DNA of 64,000 nucleotides from Doryteuthis pealeii (Eukaryota > Mollusca > Cephalopoda > Myopsida > Loliginidae): the NCBI GenBank assembly GCA_023376005.1, contig CM042142.1, forward strand, positions 54,194,145-54,258,144. Direction: 5' to 3'. The position numbers were made by a program, and so were the translations under genes. Shown here piece by piece: positions 22,161-33,476 of the stretch. The notes below the pieces were generated by a model. The model had not been told where the DNA came from. It saw only the letters and a list, made by a program, of their open reading frames with translations, and made no database searches. Position 1 is the first letter of the stretch; each line of letters opens with the position of its first letter.

Positions 22161-22313
22161 AATCCATGCGAAATTAACCTGTCAATGATAATGATACGCC
22201 TCTACAATATGAGGTATGCGGACGTTGAGTGGATAATAACAAACCAGGCCTATGCTTTCGGCGAAGGAAATATGATTTTGGATGTTTGTTTTTAGAAGCA
22301 TTGTTGAATAAAG

Positions 22314-22428
<115 letters not shown>

Positions 22429-22601
22429 GAGAAGTACATGATGATATCTTTAACATATGTTTCTCTCTCTCTCTCTCTCATTAAATATAAACTAAAATTT
22501 TGAAATATCATTTATATATGTATCTATCCCTCTCTAATTTATATAAAATTTTAGAATATGTATCCTAAAATTCAAAAATGTGTATATCTCCCTTATATAT
22601 A

Positions 22602-23240
22602 CTAGCAAATATATGCACCCTCCGGGTGCAAGTATTTAAGTTTTAATATAATAAAATATCATATTAAATTAGAAAGGCTAATGAAACTGAATAAGAATGC
22701 AGATAAAAAGATTTGGAACAGAGGGGGTATGATTGAAAAATAGAACAACTTTGAAACAACTCTTCCATCATTTTCCGTTACTCCCGTCTTTCATTGGTAA
22801 ATTTTCCTAATTTGACTATTTAGTTAAATTAGGAAATAAAGAATAAAATGACAGTTATTTTTTCTTGTTAATGGATTTCATTTAAGATTCATTGAAGAGA
22901 TTTTTGCTTATATTCATTAAAATAAAACCAAACAATTAGAAATCAATAATACTAAGCACATATTTAATAAAATCACATTTTTAATCTCAATATGCAAATT
23001 AGCCTTCCCATTCACACTGTAAACCGCTATTTTTTGTATATATAAATACAATTGCATGTTATTTGTATGTAAATATAGACAACACTAATAAAAAGGTGAA
23101 GCAATTTTATTAATAATTGAGGTTTAAATAAAAATAAAATCATGGAGAATGTGATGTAAATAACGAAGGGAATTGTGACTCGATTAGTAATATAGTTTCG
23201 GTTACAGACAGAAAAACACACAATCTCCATTATAATAAGA
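22602..23240 (-). mobile_element. Non-autonomous Helitron, full length
   Basis: CTAG end at 22602 with hairpin GCACCC-TCC-GGGTGC, and the TCTTATTATAATGGAG terminus inverted at 23225-23240. The flanks are A and T as expected. It is 639 bp. A minus-strand frame at 23027-23209 starts MEIVCFSVCNRNYI, as in the copy at 14962. Confidence 0.85.
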
Positions 23241-23329
23241 TAGTATGCAATATTATTTTTTAAAGAGTGCTCAATATCAATGATAGTATACATATCTAGG
23301 TTTGGATAAAGTATACATCCAGTCAACGA

Positions 23330-23984
23330 CGTTTTGTGACTGTCTGATTATCGCATAGGTTATCAAGCGCCGTCAACTCTGTCTACGCTACCCTGACATA
23401 GATATAATATAATATAAATTTAAAATAAATTCTCATGTCAATTTCATTACTATAAGTTGCATGTGTATGAAAAATAAAATATTCAGATGAAAGGAAGTTG
23501 AATAAAGATTTTTTTTAAAAAGATAAGCAGGTTTGATACGAGGTTATTTTCTAAAAAGAGGCACCTCTTGCGTTACGGGTAGGCTGTGGTAAAAAAAAAA
23601 ACAGCCTAGCCCCGTCGGCATTCCCTTTTTTAGGCGCGCATCTGACCCTACCTCTTTTAGACGATGGGTTTTGAGTTCTGCCAGGGGTGGGTAGTCAACT
23701 AAATCTAAACTCTTTATTTTTGCCGGGCTGTTTTGTGTGGGCTAACTGAACGAACCTGGCGTCATCCGATACATGTTCAGTGAGTTGGGGATGGGTCTAG
23801 CAATCCTGTCAGTCAGGGAAATTTTCTAAACTTGCAGAGCATGTTGTGTAACACGGGCATTATGTGAGTGGGTGGTATTCAATTAAAACAACACATTGCC
23901 TTCCTTTTGCAGAAAATCAGGGTTTAGAATCCTGCAGAGGAGTAGCCACTCACCCACCCACCCAAAAAATTGAGCATTCTAGAT
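23330..23984. other. Moderately GC-rich spacer
   Basis: A block with CTACGCTACC and GCGCCGTCAACTC near 23340-23395 has a diverged inverse at about 12172-12215. CCCCGTCGGCATTCCC at 23612 resembles part of the GC-rich element C. A polypyrimidine tract with TTGCAG at 23902-23912 looks like a splice acceptor, but no coding frame follows. Confidence 0.35.
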
Positions 23985-24300
23985 TTTTATAATAAACTGT
24001 AATGAATGGTGAGGCTCAAGTCCTGAAGCACTGAGGAGTGCGTAGTCATCACTTCGCTGTCATTACTCTCCTATCCATTCTGACCCGAAGTATTTAGTGT
24101 AAATATTTTACAACAAAGATATTCGTTAAGGCCCCTAATTTACAAAAAGGGTGCCGTAGGTATGACTAAATTGCATCCGGTGGTGAGACTCCAGTTCTGG
24201 AGCTCTGAGGATTGGTGAGTCGCCCCTTTATTGCCATTACTCCCAGAACAATTCTGACCCGGAGTCTTAGTCCTATCAATGAGTCAAATAGATCTGTCGG
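23985..24300 (+). repeat. Repeat A fragments
   Basis: Two partial copies in series: AATGGTGAGGCTCAAGTCC to about 24085, then ACTAAATTGCATCCGGTGG through TTCTGGAGCTCTGAGG to CCCGGAGT at 24260. Confidence 0.65.
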
Positions 24301-24419
24301 AAAATTATTTCTATTAGATAGGAATACTCGATACCATATAACTGTGCAAATTATTTGTCTTAAGAAAGGTTACTTGAAGTTATGTTTTACTAAGGAGTAT
24401 TATTTGATACTTAAAACCA

Positions 24420-24930
24420 TAAACTGTCACGTCAAGCCCTATCACTTATATGATTGTCCCAACCCTATTGCTTTTATGACACGCCCCATCCCTTTTTATC
24501 ATATATGTGCGAGAAGGCTGTGGCTGAGTGTCTTCATGTACTAGGTATGACGTTCCAATTCTTGAGCTCTGGGAAATGTGGAGTACCCCTTCATCACCAT
24601 TACTCCCAGGGCCATTCTGACCCACTTTGATAGTACCTGTTAGGCTCCCATCTATGGGTCAAATGGAACAAAATGAGTTTTTAAATGTATTTTTTTTAAT
24701 TTAGTATCCATCAAGAATGAATCAAACAAAACGTGTTCGGCATAAAATAACCCAATAAGTGTTGACATGCCGTAAAAGCCAACCAATCAACCATAAACTG
24801 TATGCAAAGAAATTAGTAGTAGTAGTAGAAATAGTTACCTGAAACTATATAATTGTGTTAAAAATAAAGACTTACTTATGTATGAAATAAAACAAGGGTT
24901 GACATGATGGAAAATCAACCAACCAACATT
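24420..24930 (+). repeat. Repeat A, 3' two thirds plus an extra tail
   Basis: CACGTCAAGCCCTATCACTT leads through CATTACTCCCAGGGCCATTC to CATCAAGAATGAATCAAAC, AACCCAATAAGTGTTGACAT and AAGCCAACCAATCAACC. A second short tail (AACAAGGGTTGACATGATGG) follows at 24890. Confidence 0.8.
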
Positions 24931-25089
24931 TTGCAGAAATGGCAGCAGGGTGATTTAGATAATGACCGTAATTAACGTCCCTTCTATCAAAGATCAAAGG
25001 CGAACTTATTGCAACTTATGGGCCCCTACATGATATCCGGGGTTGAGCTCGTCGTAGGTAAATACATTCTGTAAGATTCTGCTCACACA

Positions 25090-27480
25090 CGCAAACGATT
25101 ATCATCCGTTAATAGATATGAGGATAGATACGAAGCTACAGAGATAGATAGATACGAAGCTACAGAGATAGATGGATGTGAAGCTACAAGATAGATAGAA
25201 TGGATGTGAACCTATCTGAAGCTACAGCACGCAGAGATAGATAAGATATATAAATGGATGTGAAGCTAGAGAGATAGATAGATAGATATATAAATGGATG
25301 TAGCTACAGATAGATAGCGAGAGATAATAGATATATAAATGGATGTGAAGCTAGAGGATAGATAGATAATGTCCCTGAAGCATGTGAAGCATGGAAAGCT
25401 ACAGAGATAGATAGATAGATATATAAATGGATGTGAATACGATACGATAGATATATAATGGATGTGAAGCTACAGAGAGAGATAGATATATAATGGAAGA
25501 TAACTATAGATAGGACTAGACAGTAAATGGATGTGAAACTACGGAATAACAGATAGATAATAAATTATGTCAAACTACAAAGATAGACAGATAGATATAT
25601 AAGATAGATAATACAGAGATAGATAGATATGTGAAACTACATGGATGTGAAACTACAAAGATGATAGATATATAAATGGATGTGAAACTACAGATAGATA
25701 TATAAATGGGATGTGAAACTACAGAGATAGATATATAAATGGATGTGAAAACTAGAGATGGATGTGAAACTACAGAGATAGATATATAATGGGATAGATA
25801 GATTATATAATGGATGTGAAACTACAGATAGATAGATATATAAATGGATGTGAAACTACAGAGATAGATATATAAAATTGAACTACATATATAAATGGAT
25901 GTGAAACTACAGAGATAGATAGTATATAAATGGAATGTGAAACTACAGAGATAGATAGATATATAAATGGATGAACTACAGAGATAGATATGATATATAA
26001 ATGGATGTGAAACTACAGAGATAGATAGATATATAAATGGATGTGAAACTACAGAGATAGATAGATGATTGTGAAACTACAGAGATAGATAGATAGATAT
26101 AAATGGATGTGTGAAACTACAGAGATAGATAGATAGATATTAAATGGATGTGAAACTACAGAGATAGATAGATAGATATATAAAATGATGTGAAACTACA
26201 GGATAGATAGATAGATATATAAATGGATGTGAAACTACAGAGATAGATAGATAGATATATAAATGGATGTGAAAACTACAGAGATAGATAGATATATATA
26301 AATGGATGTGAAACTACAGAGATAGATAGATAGAATATATAAATGGATGTGAAACTACAGAGATAGATAGATAGATATATAAATGGATGTGAAACTAGAT
26401 AGATATAGATATGGATGTATAATGGATGTGAAACTACAGATAGATAGATATATAAATGGATGTGAAACTAGATAGATAGATATATAAATACTACAGAGAT
26501 AGATAGATATATAAATGGATTGAAACTACAGAGATAGATAGATATATAATGGATGTGAAACTACAAGATAGATAGATATATAAATGGATGTGAAACTACA
26601 GGAGATAGATAGATATATAAATGGATGTGAAACTACAGTAGATAGATAGATATATAAATGGATGTGAAACTACAGAAGATAGATAGATAGATATATAAAT
26701 GGATGTGAAACTACAGAGATAGATAGATAGATATATAAATGGATGTGAAACTACAAGAGATAGATATATAAATGGATGTGAAACTACAGAGATAGATATA
26801 TAAATGGATGTGAAACTATGTGAAAGCTACAGAGATAGATAGATATATAAATAGATAGATATAGATATATAAATGGATGTGAAACTACAGAGATAGATAG
26901 ATATATAAATGGATGTGAAACTACAGACAGAATAGATAGATATATAAATGGATGTGAAACTACAGATAGATAGATAGATATATAATGGATGTGAAACTAC
27001 AGAGATAAGATAGATATATAATGGATGTGAAACTAGATAGATAGATATATAAATGGATGTGAAACTAGATAGATAGATAGATATATAAATGGATGTGAAA
27101 CTACAGAGATAGATAGATATATATAAATGGATGTGAAACTACAGAGATAGATAGATAGATATATAAATGGATGTGAAACTACAGATAGATAGATAGATAT
27201 ATAAATGGATGTGAAATACAGATAGATAGATAGATATAATGGATGGATGAAACTACAGAGATAGATAGATAGATACATAAATGGATGTGAAACTACAGAG
27301 ATAGATAGATAGATATAGATAGATAGATATGTAGATGGATGTGAAGCTACAGCGATAGATAGATATGTAGATGATGTGAACATACAGAGATAGATATATA
27401 TATATGGCAATAGCATAATCTTTACAGATCATTGCCGAGGTAGATATATAGATGGATGTGAACATACAGAGATAGGTAAT
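25090..27480. repeat. 2.4-kb degenerate GATA-rich minisatellite
   Basis: The unit of roughly 40 bp combines TGTGAAACTACAGAG, (ATAG)n of varying length, ATATATAAATGG and ATG. More than 50 units are visible. The start (to about 25600) and the end (after 27300) are more diverged than the middle, as expected for a homogenising tandem array. Many single-base indels break the register; real decay and read error cannot be separated here. Frames such as 27033-27416 on the minus strand are repeat translations. Confidence 0.95.
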
Positions 27481-27584
27481 CGTCTTGACATTGTTGGTCA
27501 AATAATTCAAATCTTATATCATTAAATTGACATTTCATTTCTGGGTTCACAAATATTGATTGTAAAGTTAATATTCGATATTAA

Positions 27585-27690
27585 AACACTGCAAACACCT
27601 GATGATTTTCACTTAAAACCGAAACGTTGTGAATATAAGAGATGAGAACAACAGTTCGGAAAATATAAATAATACAAATTATCAAGCTTA
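27585..27690 (+). ncRNA. Hammerhead-like ribozyme in a Penelope-like terminus
   Basis: CAC (27596-27598) precedes CTGATGA (27599-27605). TTTT and AAAA can form stem II. GAAA (27621-27624), C and GTT follow, then GTG (27629-27631) pairs with the first CAC to close stem I. The CUGANGA and GAAA boxes are intact, but stem I is only 3 bp, stem II is AU-only and stem III is minimal. Minimal hammerheads of this kind are known in Penelope-like retroelements. Activity is inference. Confidence 0.45.
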
Positions 27691-27779
27691 ATCTAAAGAA
27701 AAATATAAAATAAATATAATCTGAAAGTTTGGTTCTTAATATATGTGATTCCGAAGCGAATTATTCTTACTAACATAAA

Positions 27780-27957
27780 TCTACCACAGATTTTCATAGA
27801 GACCTCGTTGATAAATAAAAATTGTTCTATGTATTAATGATTTTGACTATAAATCAAATACTCATTGATAAACTAATGCAATTCCTGAATGTATTGCAAC
27901 GTAAGTAGTGACGTAGTTTCAGTTACATACAGACACCGAATCTCCATTAAAATAAGA
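27780..27957 (-). mobile_element. Fragment of a second Helitron subfamily, 5' end
   Basis: AGTAGTGACGTAGTTTCAG and ACCGAATCTCCATTAAAATAAGA form an inverted Helitron 5' end like that of the copy at 48555-49086. No 3' end was found. Confidence 0.6.
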
Positions 27958-27978
27958 TATTATAAAAATAAAAATATA

Positions 27979-28605
27979 CTAGCAAATATATGCACCCTCC
28001 GGGTTCAAGTATTTAAGTTTTAATGTAATAAAATATTGTATTAAATTAGGAAGGCTAATGAAACTAAATAAGAATACAGATAAAAAGATTTGAAACAGAG
28101 GGAGTATAATAAATAATGGAACAACTGAAACTTACTCTTCCACCACTCTCGTCTTTCATTGTTATTTTTTCTAATTTAAGTATTTAGTTATAAGAGGAAG
28201 TAAAGAATAAAATAGCAGTTATTTTTTCTTGTTAATGGATTTCATTTAAGATTCATAGAAGAGATTTGTGCTTCTATTCATTAAAATAAAACCAAACAGT
28301 TAGAAATCAATAATACTAAGCACATATTTATTAAATTCGATTTTTTAATATTAATATGCAAATTAGCCTTCCCGTTCACACTGTAAACCGCTATTTTGTT
28401 GTATATATAAATAGAATTGCATGTTATTAATGTGTAGATATTGTCAACAGTATTAATAATGTTTAACAATTTTATCAATAATTGAGGTTTAAATAAAAAT
28501 AAAATCATGAAGAATGTAGCGTAAATAACTAAGGGAATTGTGACTTGAGTAGGAATAGAGTTTCGGCTACAGACAGAAAAACACACAATCTCCATTATAA
28601 TAAGA
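27979..28605 (-). mobile_element. Non-autonomous Helitron, full length
   Basis: CTAG at 27979, then a hairpin GCACCC-TCC-GGGTTC with one stem change. The inverted TCTTATTATAATGGAG ends at 28605. It is 627 bp. A minus-strand frame (28281-28649) covers the same hydrophobic reading frame and extends beyond the terminus. The adjoining fragment 27780-27957 ends 22 bp away. Confidence 0.85.
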
Positions 28606-29274
28606 TATATTTTTATAATATCTTGAGAGAGGAGATTTTGATGGTACACACCGGGTATAATATTTTAATACTTTTTCTCCTGTTTTCTTAATTTTCTAAT
28701 TTTTTTTATTTTCATTTATTTTTTTATTTTTATTTATTTTTTATTTTTTTTATTTTTTTGGAGGGGTAAAGTTTTACTCGAATGACTACTTGATGTAGAG
28801 ACCCATTTTAAAGAATGTCGGTATCTTTTAAACACTGGCACCCTTAACCTCAGATTTTGCGTGCTTTTGAAGGGGGGGGGACAGAGAGGGTTTCTTTTTC
28901 TATACTTTATCTCAGCCGGTCACTCTAATGACTGTTTTCCTCTGTCAATTGAGGCCCACGCTTTTACACGCTGTAAGGGGTCACACAAAATTAATCCTAC
29001 TTTAATTAGAATAAAGATCACTTACAGCTTATCTACCATAAACACAAGTTTGCAATTTAACCCTTTCAACAGGACAGGTTAAAAGTGTCCTGTTCCCGTA
29101 CCCTTTCACTTCCCCCGTTTGTCACTTTTGTCTTGTGATGTCGCCTCCATTGACTTTATCTTTACGCATTGTGCGCGTCGAAAACAAAAACAAAAGAAAA
29201 ACTGCTTGTCTACTTAATTTTCACATCTATTGAGGAATTTAATTAATTCTATTACAAGCGACAAAGGCAAATCG
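28606..29274. other. Spacer, T-rich then unique
   Basis: A (TTTTTATTT)n-like tract occupies about 28680-28760. A frame at 28861-29082 has no recognised domain and begins in a G run. No splice-bounded exon was convincing. Confidence 0.35.
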
Positions 29275-29935
29275 GTCTTTAAATCTATTGTTAGGGAAAT
29301 CGAGTTTTAACGGCATTTCAACATGTCTGGGTTGTTTTATGCTTAGGGATTAGGGAATTGTCTTCAAATCTATTATTAGGGAAATCGAGTTTTAACGGCA
29401 TTTCAACATGTCTGGGTTGTTTTATGCTTAGGGATTAGGGAATTGTCTTCAGATCTATTGTTAGGGAAATCGAGTTTTAACGGCATTTCAACATGTCTGG
29501 GTTGTTTTATGCTTAGGGATTAGGGAATTGTCTTCAAATCTATTGTTAGGGAAATCGAGTTTTAACGGCATTTCAACATGTCTGGGTTGTTTTATGCTTA
29601 GGGATTAGGGAATTGTCTTCAAATCTATTAAGGAAATCGAGTTTTAACGGCATTTCAACATGTCTGGGTTGTTTTATGCTTAGGGATTAGGGAATTGTCT
29701 TCAAATCTATTGTTAGGGAAATCAAATTTTAACGGCATTTCAACATGTCTGGGTTGGTATATGCTTAGGGAGTAGGGAATTGTCTTCAGATCTATCTATT
29801 GTTAGGGAAATCGAGTTTTAACGGCATTTCAACATGTCTAAGGTTATTCTATGCTTAGTAGTTAGAATTGTCTTCAAATCTATTGTTAAGGAAATCGAAT
29901 TTACTCAGTATTTCCTTGTAGCCTTTTGGCAAACT
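29275..29935. repeat. 85-bp tandem array, about 8 units
   Basis: Units start with GTCTTCAAATCTATTGTTAG near 29275, 29360, 29445, 29530, 29615, 29697, 29782 and 29870. Each contains TTTTAACGGCATTTCAACATG and CTTAGGGATTAGGGAATTG. The first five are nearly identical; the later ones diverge and change length. Related single blocks lie at about 29985-30045 and 57705-57755. The ACGGCATTTCAACATGTCTGGGTT core resembles the inverse of the repeat A tail, so the array may have grown from an A fragment. Confidence 0.9.
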
Positions 29936-30347
29936 AAGTTTACTCTGGTAGATATTTACAATTTGTTTGTTGATTGAATGATTGATTTTAACGGCATTTC
30001 AACCTGTCTAGGGTTATCTTATGCTTAGTTGTGAGGGAATTGCGTTCATTGTACATTTATATTTAGTGGTAGTATCAGTTAAGGTCCCATCTATGAATTA
30101 AATAATTAAACAAAAAAACAAGCTTAGATAAATATGTTTTTAAAAAACTGAGTTTTTTAGTAACTGTTTTCGCCTTTATGATTTCACCAAGCGCTGCTAA
30201 CTCGATACTATCCTAACTAGGGGGGAGGGGAGGCAAAAATGAGCGATGGGAGGCGACAGGATGGCATTAGGAGCAGCATTAATAAAAAAAAAACTTGTTT
30301 TTTCTTTTACAAAATCTAAATGACCAAATTTATGTCATAAATACTAA

Positions 30348-30490
30348 GGTAAAGGAACACGTATGCAGTTTATACAGAATAAAACCGAGTCAAAAGTCTG
30401 AACGTTTACTTGACGACTGTACACAACACGTACAGTGGCACCCCAGTTACCACGTGCCACCCAGACAGGATAGGGAGCAGAGTCAGATTT
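30348..30490 (+). CDS. Possible exon, unknown product
   Basis: An open frame continuing to SQI at 30490 reads VKEHVCSLYRIKPS, ERLLDDCTQHVQWHPSYH, PPRQDREQSQ, with mixed composition unlike the repeat frames around it. It is followed exactly by a strong donor, GTAAGTACT. The acceptor is unclear (TACTAAG at 30347 has no polypyrimidine tract). There is no match I can name. Confidence 0.25.
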
Positions 30491-30656
30491 GTAAGTACTA
30501 CACGTTAATTTAAATCTCTTAAAGCCCCCCCAATTTTACGTTTAAAACTTACCTTGATTCCGTTTCTACTTTTGAGAAATTCCATTATTATAGTATTTTG
30601 AGAAAATTTTATTGGGAAAATAGGTTTCTTGGTGAAATACGTGTTTTCAATTTGAA

Positions 30657-30659
<3 letters not shown>

Positions 30660-30717
<58 letters not shown>
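30660..30717. repeat. (TA)n microsatellite
   Basis: About 58 bp of pure TA. Confidence 0.95.
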
Positions 30718-30720
<3 letters not shown>

Positions 30721-30814
30721 ATAGTGTGTATTCGCATGTGTATGAAGGGGCGTAAGGAATCTACTGGGGAGCCAAGAGGGCCCTAGCCTTAAAAGGTCTG
30801 GGAACCACTGATTT

Positions 30815-30918
30815 AACCCATAGCTGAAGGGATGAGGAGGTTCATACCTTTCCTGAGAATATTAGTCCTAAAGTTACCCCGATGTCGCAGTCCAGTACGT
30901 TAATCACTACGCCATGAG

Positions 30919-30922
<4 letters not shown>
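30815..30922 (-). repeat. tRNA-like SINE S3 fragment
   Basis: On the minus strand the head reads CATGGCGTAGTGATTAACG, TACTGGACTGCGACATCG. The body has CCATAGCTGAAGGGATGAGG in the plus direction. Similar pieces occur at 51990-52130 and 59190-59245. A (CT)n run joins its head at 30923. Confidence 0.55.

Positions 30923-30977
<55 letters not shown>
30923..30977. repeat. (CT)n microsatellite
   Basis: About 55 bp of pure CT, abutting the S3 head. Confidence 0.95.
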
Positions 30978-30981
<4 letters not shown>

Positions 30982-31243
30982 TTTTTTGTTATTTTGCAGT
31001 ACTCATTGTTATTAGTAACTTCAGGACATGAGAAATATATGATCTTCCAGACTATGATGCTGATGAATGAATATTATTATCATTATCATTTTATTATCAC
31101 TGTTTCTATTTAATCGTCATTGATAATTGCTTTATGTTCTATACAATGATTCAAATGAACGTTTCATATTGAAACCAGTAATGTATGATTCCTTTCAATA
31201 ACTTATGATTCATTTCAATAACTGAAGGAAATATTATTATTAT

Positions 31244-31530
31244 TGTAGAATAATCATACTAATTCCAATTACCGTTGAATTGGTAAGACAAGGCAACAAG
31301 TAGTCGTAACTTAATACGAATCTGTCTTGCTGTAAATACTAAGGCAAAATGCCTGGTTATTTATGAAGCATCATAACATCATAGAAACCAAGCAGCCAAT
31401 CAGGACTCAAGGAATGGAATCACCCAAATGCATGTGGACCATTCTGGATTCCCATAAGTACCAATTGTCTTGGCAATGGTTCAGTTGTGGTTAGCTTGTT
31501 GCTCAAACCAACAATACGCTCACTTCAACA
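31244..31530 (+). mobile_element. Solo LTR (family L) with 5-bp target duplication
   Basis: TGTAGAATAATC to CACTTCAACA, flanked by ATTAT at 31239-31243 and 31531-31535. The target is itself an ATT-repeat, so the duplication is weaker evidence than at 3084. At 287 bp it is shorter than its relatives through small deletions. Confidence 0.8.
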
Positions 31531-31541
31531 ATTATTATTAC

Positions 31542-31575
<34 letters not shown>

Positions 31576-31810
31576 GAATGAAAGTGTCATTAAAACATTT
31601 GATTGCCATAAAAGCTAATCCAGACATTCGTTGATCTCATTCTTAAAATCTTGGCCGTGTTTAAATAAACCCTCCCCACCCCCACACTCGATAATGGCTC
31701 AAGTCCAAAAGAAGTTGGGATTAATGACAAATTAATCGAACTATTTTTTAACAATTTTTATGTGTTAAGATTTTCTTTACACATACGCACCCCTAATAGT
31801 TACTCTATAT

Positions 31811-32065
31811 GGAGGCGTGTGGTGTAATGGATACCGTCATAGGAAATAAACACGGCGAGTTGAGTTCAAATCCTGGACGAGGTTGTTTGCATTTCACATA
31901 GCAGTAATACCCTTGGAAAAGATATGAATCCAACTATTCTCCCTCCTGCTATGGATAAATAGTATGGTGGACTGGGCTCTTTAACCTTGATTAGGCAACC
32001 GGTCTACAAGAAGGAAAACTCTGAATTCAAGCCAGTTAAACTCAGCTTAAGAAATTAGAGAGGTT

Positions 32066-32066
<1 letters not shown>
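31811..32066 (+). repeat. SINE S2
   Basis: Head GGAGGCGTGTGGTGTAATGG and GAGTTCAAATCCTGGACGAG, then the body to TTAAACTCAGCTTAAGAAAT. The last 20 bases before the tail are deleted. A (TA)n run of 40 bp follows. Confidence 0.85.
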
Positions 32067-32108
<42 letters not shown>

Positions 32109-32112
<4 letters not shown>

Positions 32113-32151
32113 AATGAAGAAAAAACACTTAACTTTTTTTCTTCATTTACT
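32109..32151. repeat. Short perfect hairpin
   Basis: AGTAAATGAAGAAAAAA pairs with TTTTTTCTTCATTTACT across an 8-9 base loop. Confidence 0.75.
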
Positions 32152-32539
32152 AAATATCTTGCTCTGTCCTTCTACTCACTGGTATTAGGCACATTGAGCT
32201 CTCCTTATGCTCTACCTGCATCAGCTTGGTTAAACCACGCGCGGAAAGATCCTAACTACGGAAGAAAAAAAAATATGTGAATTTTTGGTACAACTAATAT
32301 TATATAAAAATTTAAATAGTATCATAATTTATTGGTTCAGTCAACCATTAAATATTAAGGGGGGGGGGGGGGGTAGGAGGCGAAAAAAAAAACTAAAGTA
32401 AAGGAGACTTAAGGGCCCTTTCGACCGATGCATTGTCAAGTTCCCGACCGGTAAATCGTTTAAAAGTCAAAGTGTATAATTTTGGTAAAAACAAAATATA
32501 ATTTCATGATTGCAGCAACAAGGAGAAAAAAACACCCCT

Positions 32540-32738
32540 TCACTTAGTGCTAATACCCTTGGGAAAGGTATGAATTCTACTCTCCCTCCAGCTATGGGTA
32601 AAATAGTAGTGTAGACTGGGCTCTTTAACCTTGGTTAGGCAACCGGTCTAGGAGAAGGAAGACTCTGAATTCAAACCTGTTAAACTCCGCTTAAGAAATT
32701 GACCTTGTGTCACATCCTGCTCGTGCGGAGGATTTGGT
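32540..32738 (+). repeat. SINE S2, 5' truncated
   Basis: Starts in the body at CACTTAGTGCTAATACCC and runs to TCCTGCTCGTGCGGAGG. The missing head is typical of incomplete reverse transcription. Confidence 0.8.
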
Positions 32739-32759
32739 GTATATATATATATATATATA

Positions 32760-33319
32760 TTATAAAATAATAAAATTCGAAGGCAATACAATGCGTAAAA
32801 AATAAAGACAAAAAGATGTTTATATGTCTAATCGATTTCAAAGCGAAGCTTTATCGTCAGAGACTGATTTCAGAAATGACGTGCTTATGTTTTTTTTTAT
32901 TTGTGTGGTTATAATTTCTCTTCTTATTTCCTTTTCCTCTCCTTTTTTCCTCTCTTTCTTCTTCTCCTCCTTTATGAATGGGCGAATAACTGTAATTTCT
33001 TATTTCTCTCTTCTTTTTTTTTTCTTCTTAAAAGTTTGTTGAGAACAAGGCTGACATCCGGTAAGATGTTTGCAATGTGTAGCAATGTGTAGCAACGGTG
33101 TGAGCATGTCATAATTTCAAAACAAAAGTGAACAAATGAATAAAAACCGTTAATAGAAATTTTTTTTTTTTTTTTTTTAACATACTTAGCTTTTGTTTCG
33201 CTTTCACCTTTCATTTCTTATTCTTTCTCCCTCTCTTTCTTTTTTTGTGTTATTTCTCTTCTTTTTCTTTTTTTTTTTTTTCCCCCTTTATCCCTTTGTT
33301 CTCTAATTTAAATTATTTA
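32760..33319 (-). repeat. Left inverted arm of the Penelope-like element
   Basis: Outer end ATAATAAAATTCGAAGGCAA and inner end TTCTCTAATTTAAATTATTT, both found inverted in the right arm. It contains T-rich and CTTT-rich tracts. Its hammerhead-like core lies on the minus strand, opposite to the ORF. Confidence 0.85.
32826..32864 (-). ncRNA. Hammerhead-like ribozyme core, left arm
   Basis: On the minus strand: GTCT, CTGACGA, T, AAAGC-TTC-GCTTT, GAAA, TCGATT, AGAC. The two boxes (CUGANGA and GAAA) are intact. GTCT and AGAC close stem I, and the 5-bp stem II leaves one U unpaired. Stem III can form only 2 bp (AU/AU) around CG. This matches the minimal type I form described for Penelope-like termini; such forms often need dimers to cleave. 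Cleavage here is untested. Confidence 0.6.
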
Positions 33320-33476
33320 TGATGACATCATCTAAAGAAGAAGCCAATGACATAGCTGAGAAATTCAATAGTATAGACAACCACATCCAATCCAAATAGA
33401 ACATCCAGATAGCACTCGTTCCCTAGTACTTCTAGATTTTTAGAATAAGAATATCACCTACAGGCAAAAATTTCAC

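Noticed and set aside
25090..27480. CRISPR array
   Set aside because: The units have no unique spacers, vary in length and sit in animal-type DNA.
27033..27510. Minus-strand frames of 127 and 85 codons
   Set aside because: They read the GATA minisatellite as SIYLS and YIYLS repeats.
29275..29935. TTAGGG motifs as telomere-like sequence
   Set aside because: TTAGGG occurs only within an 85-bp unit, with different flanks, and is not tandem.
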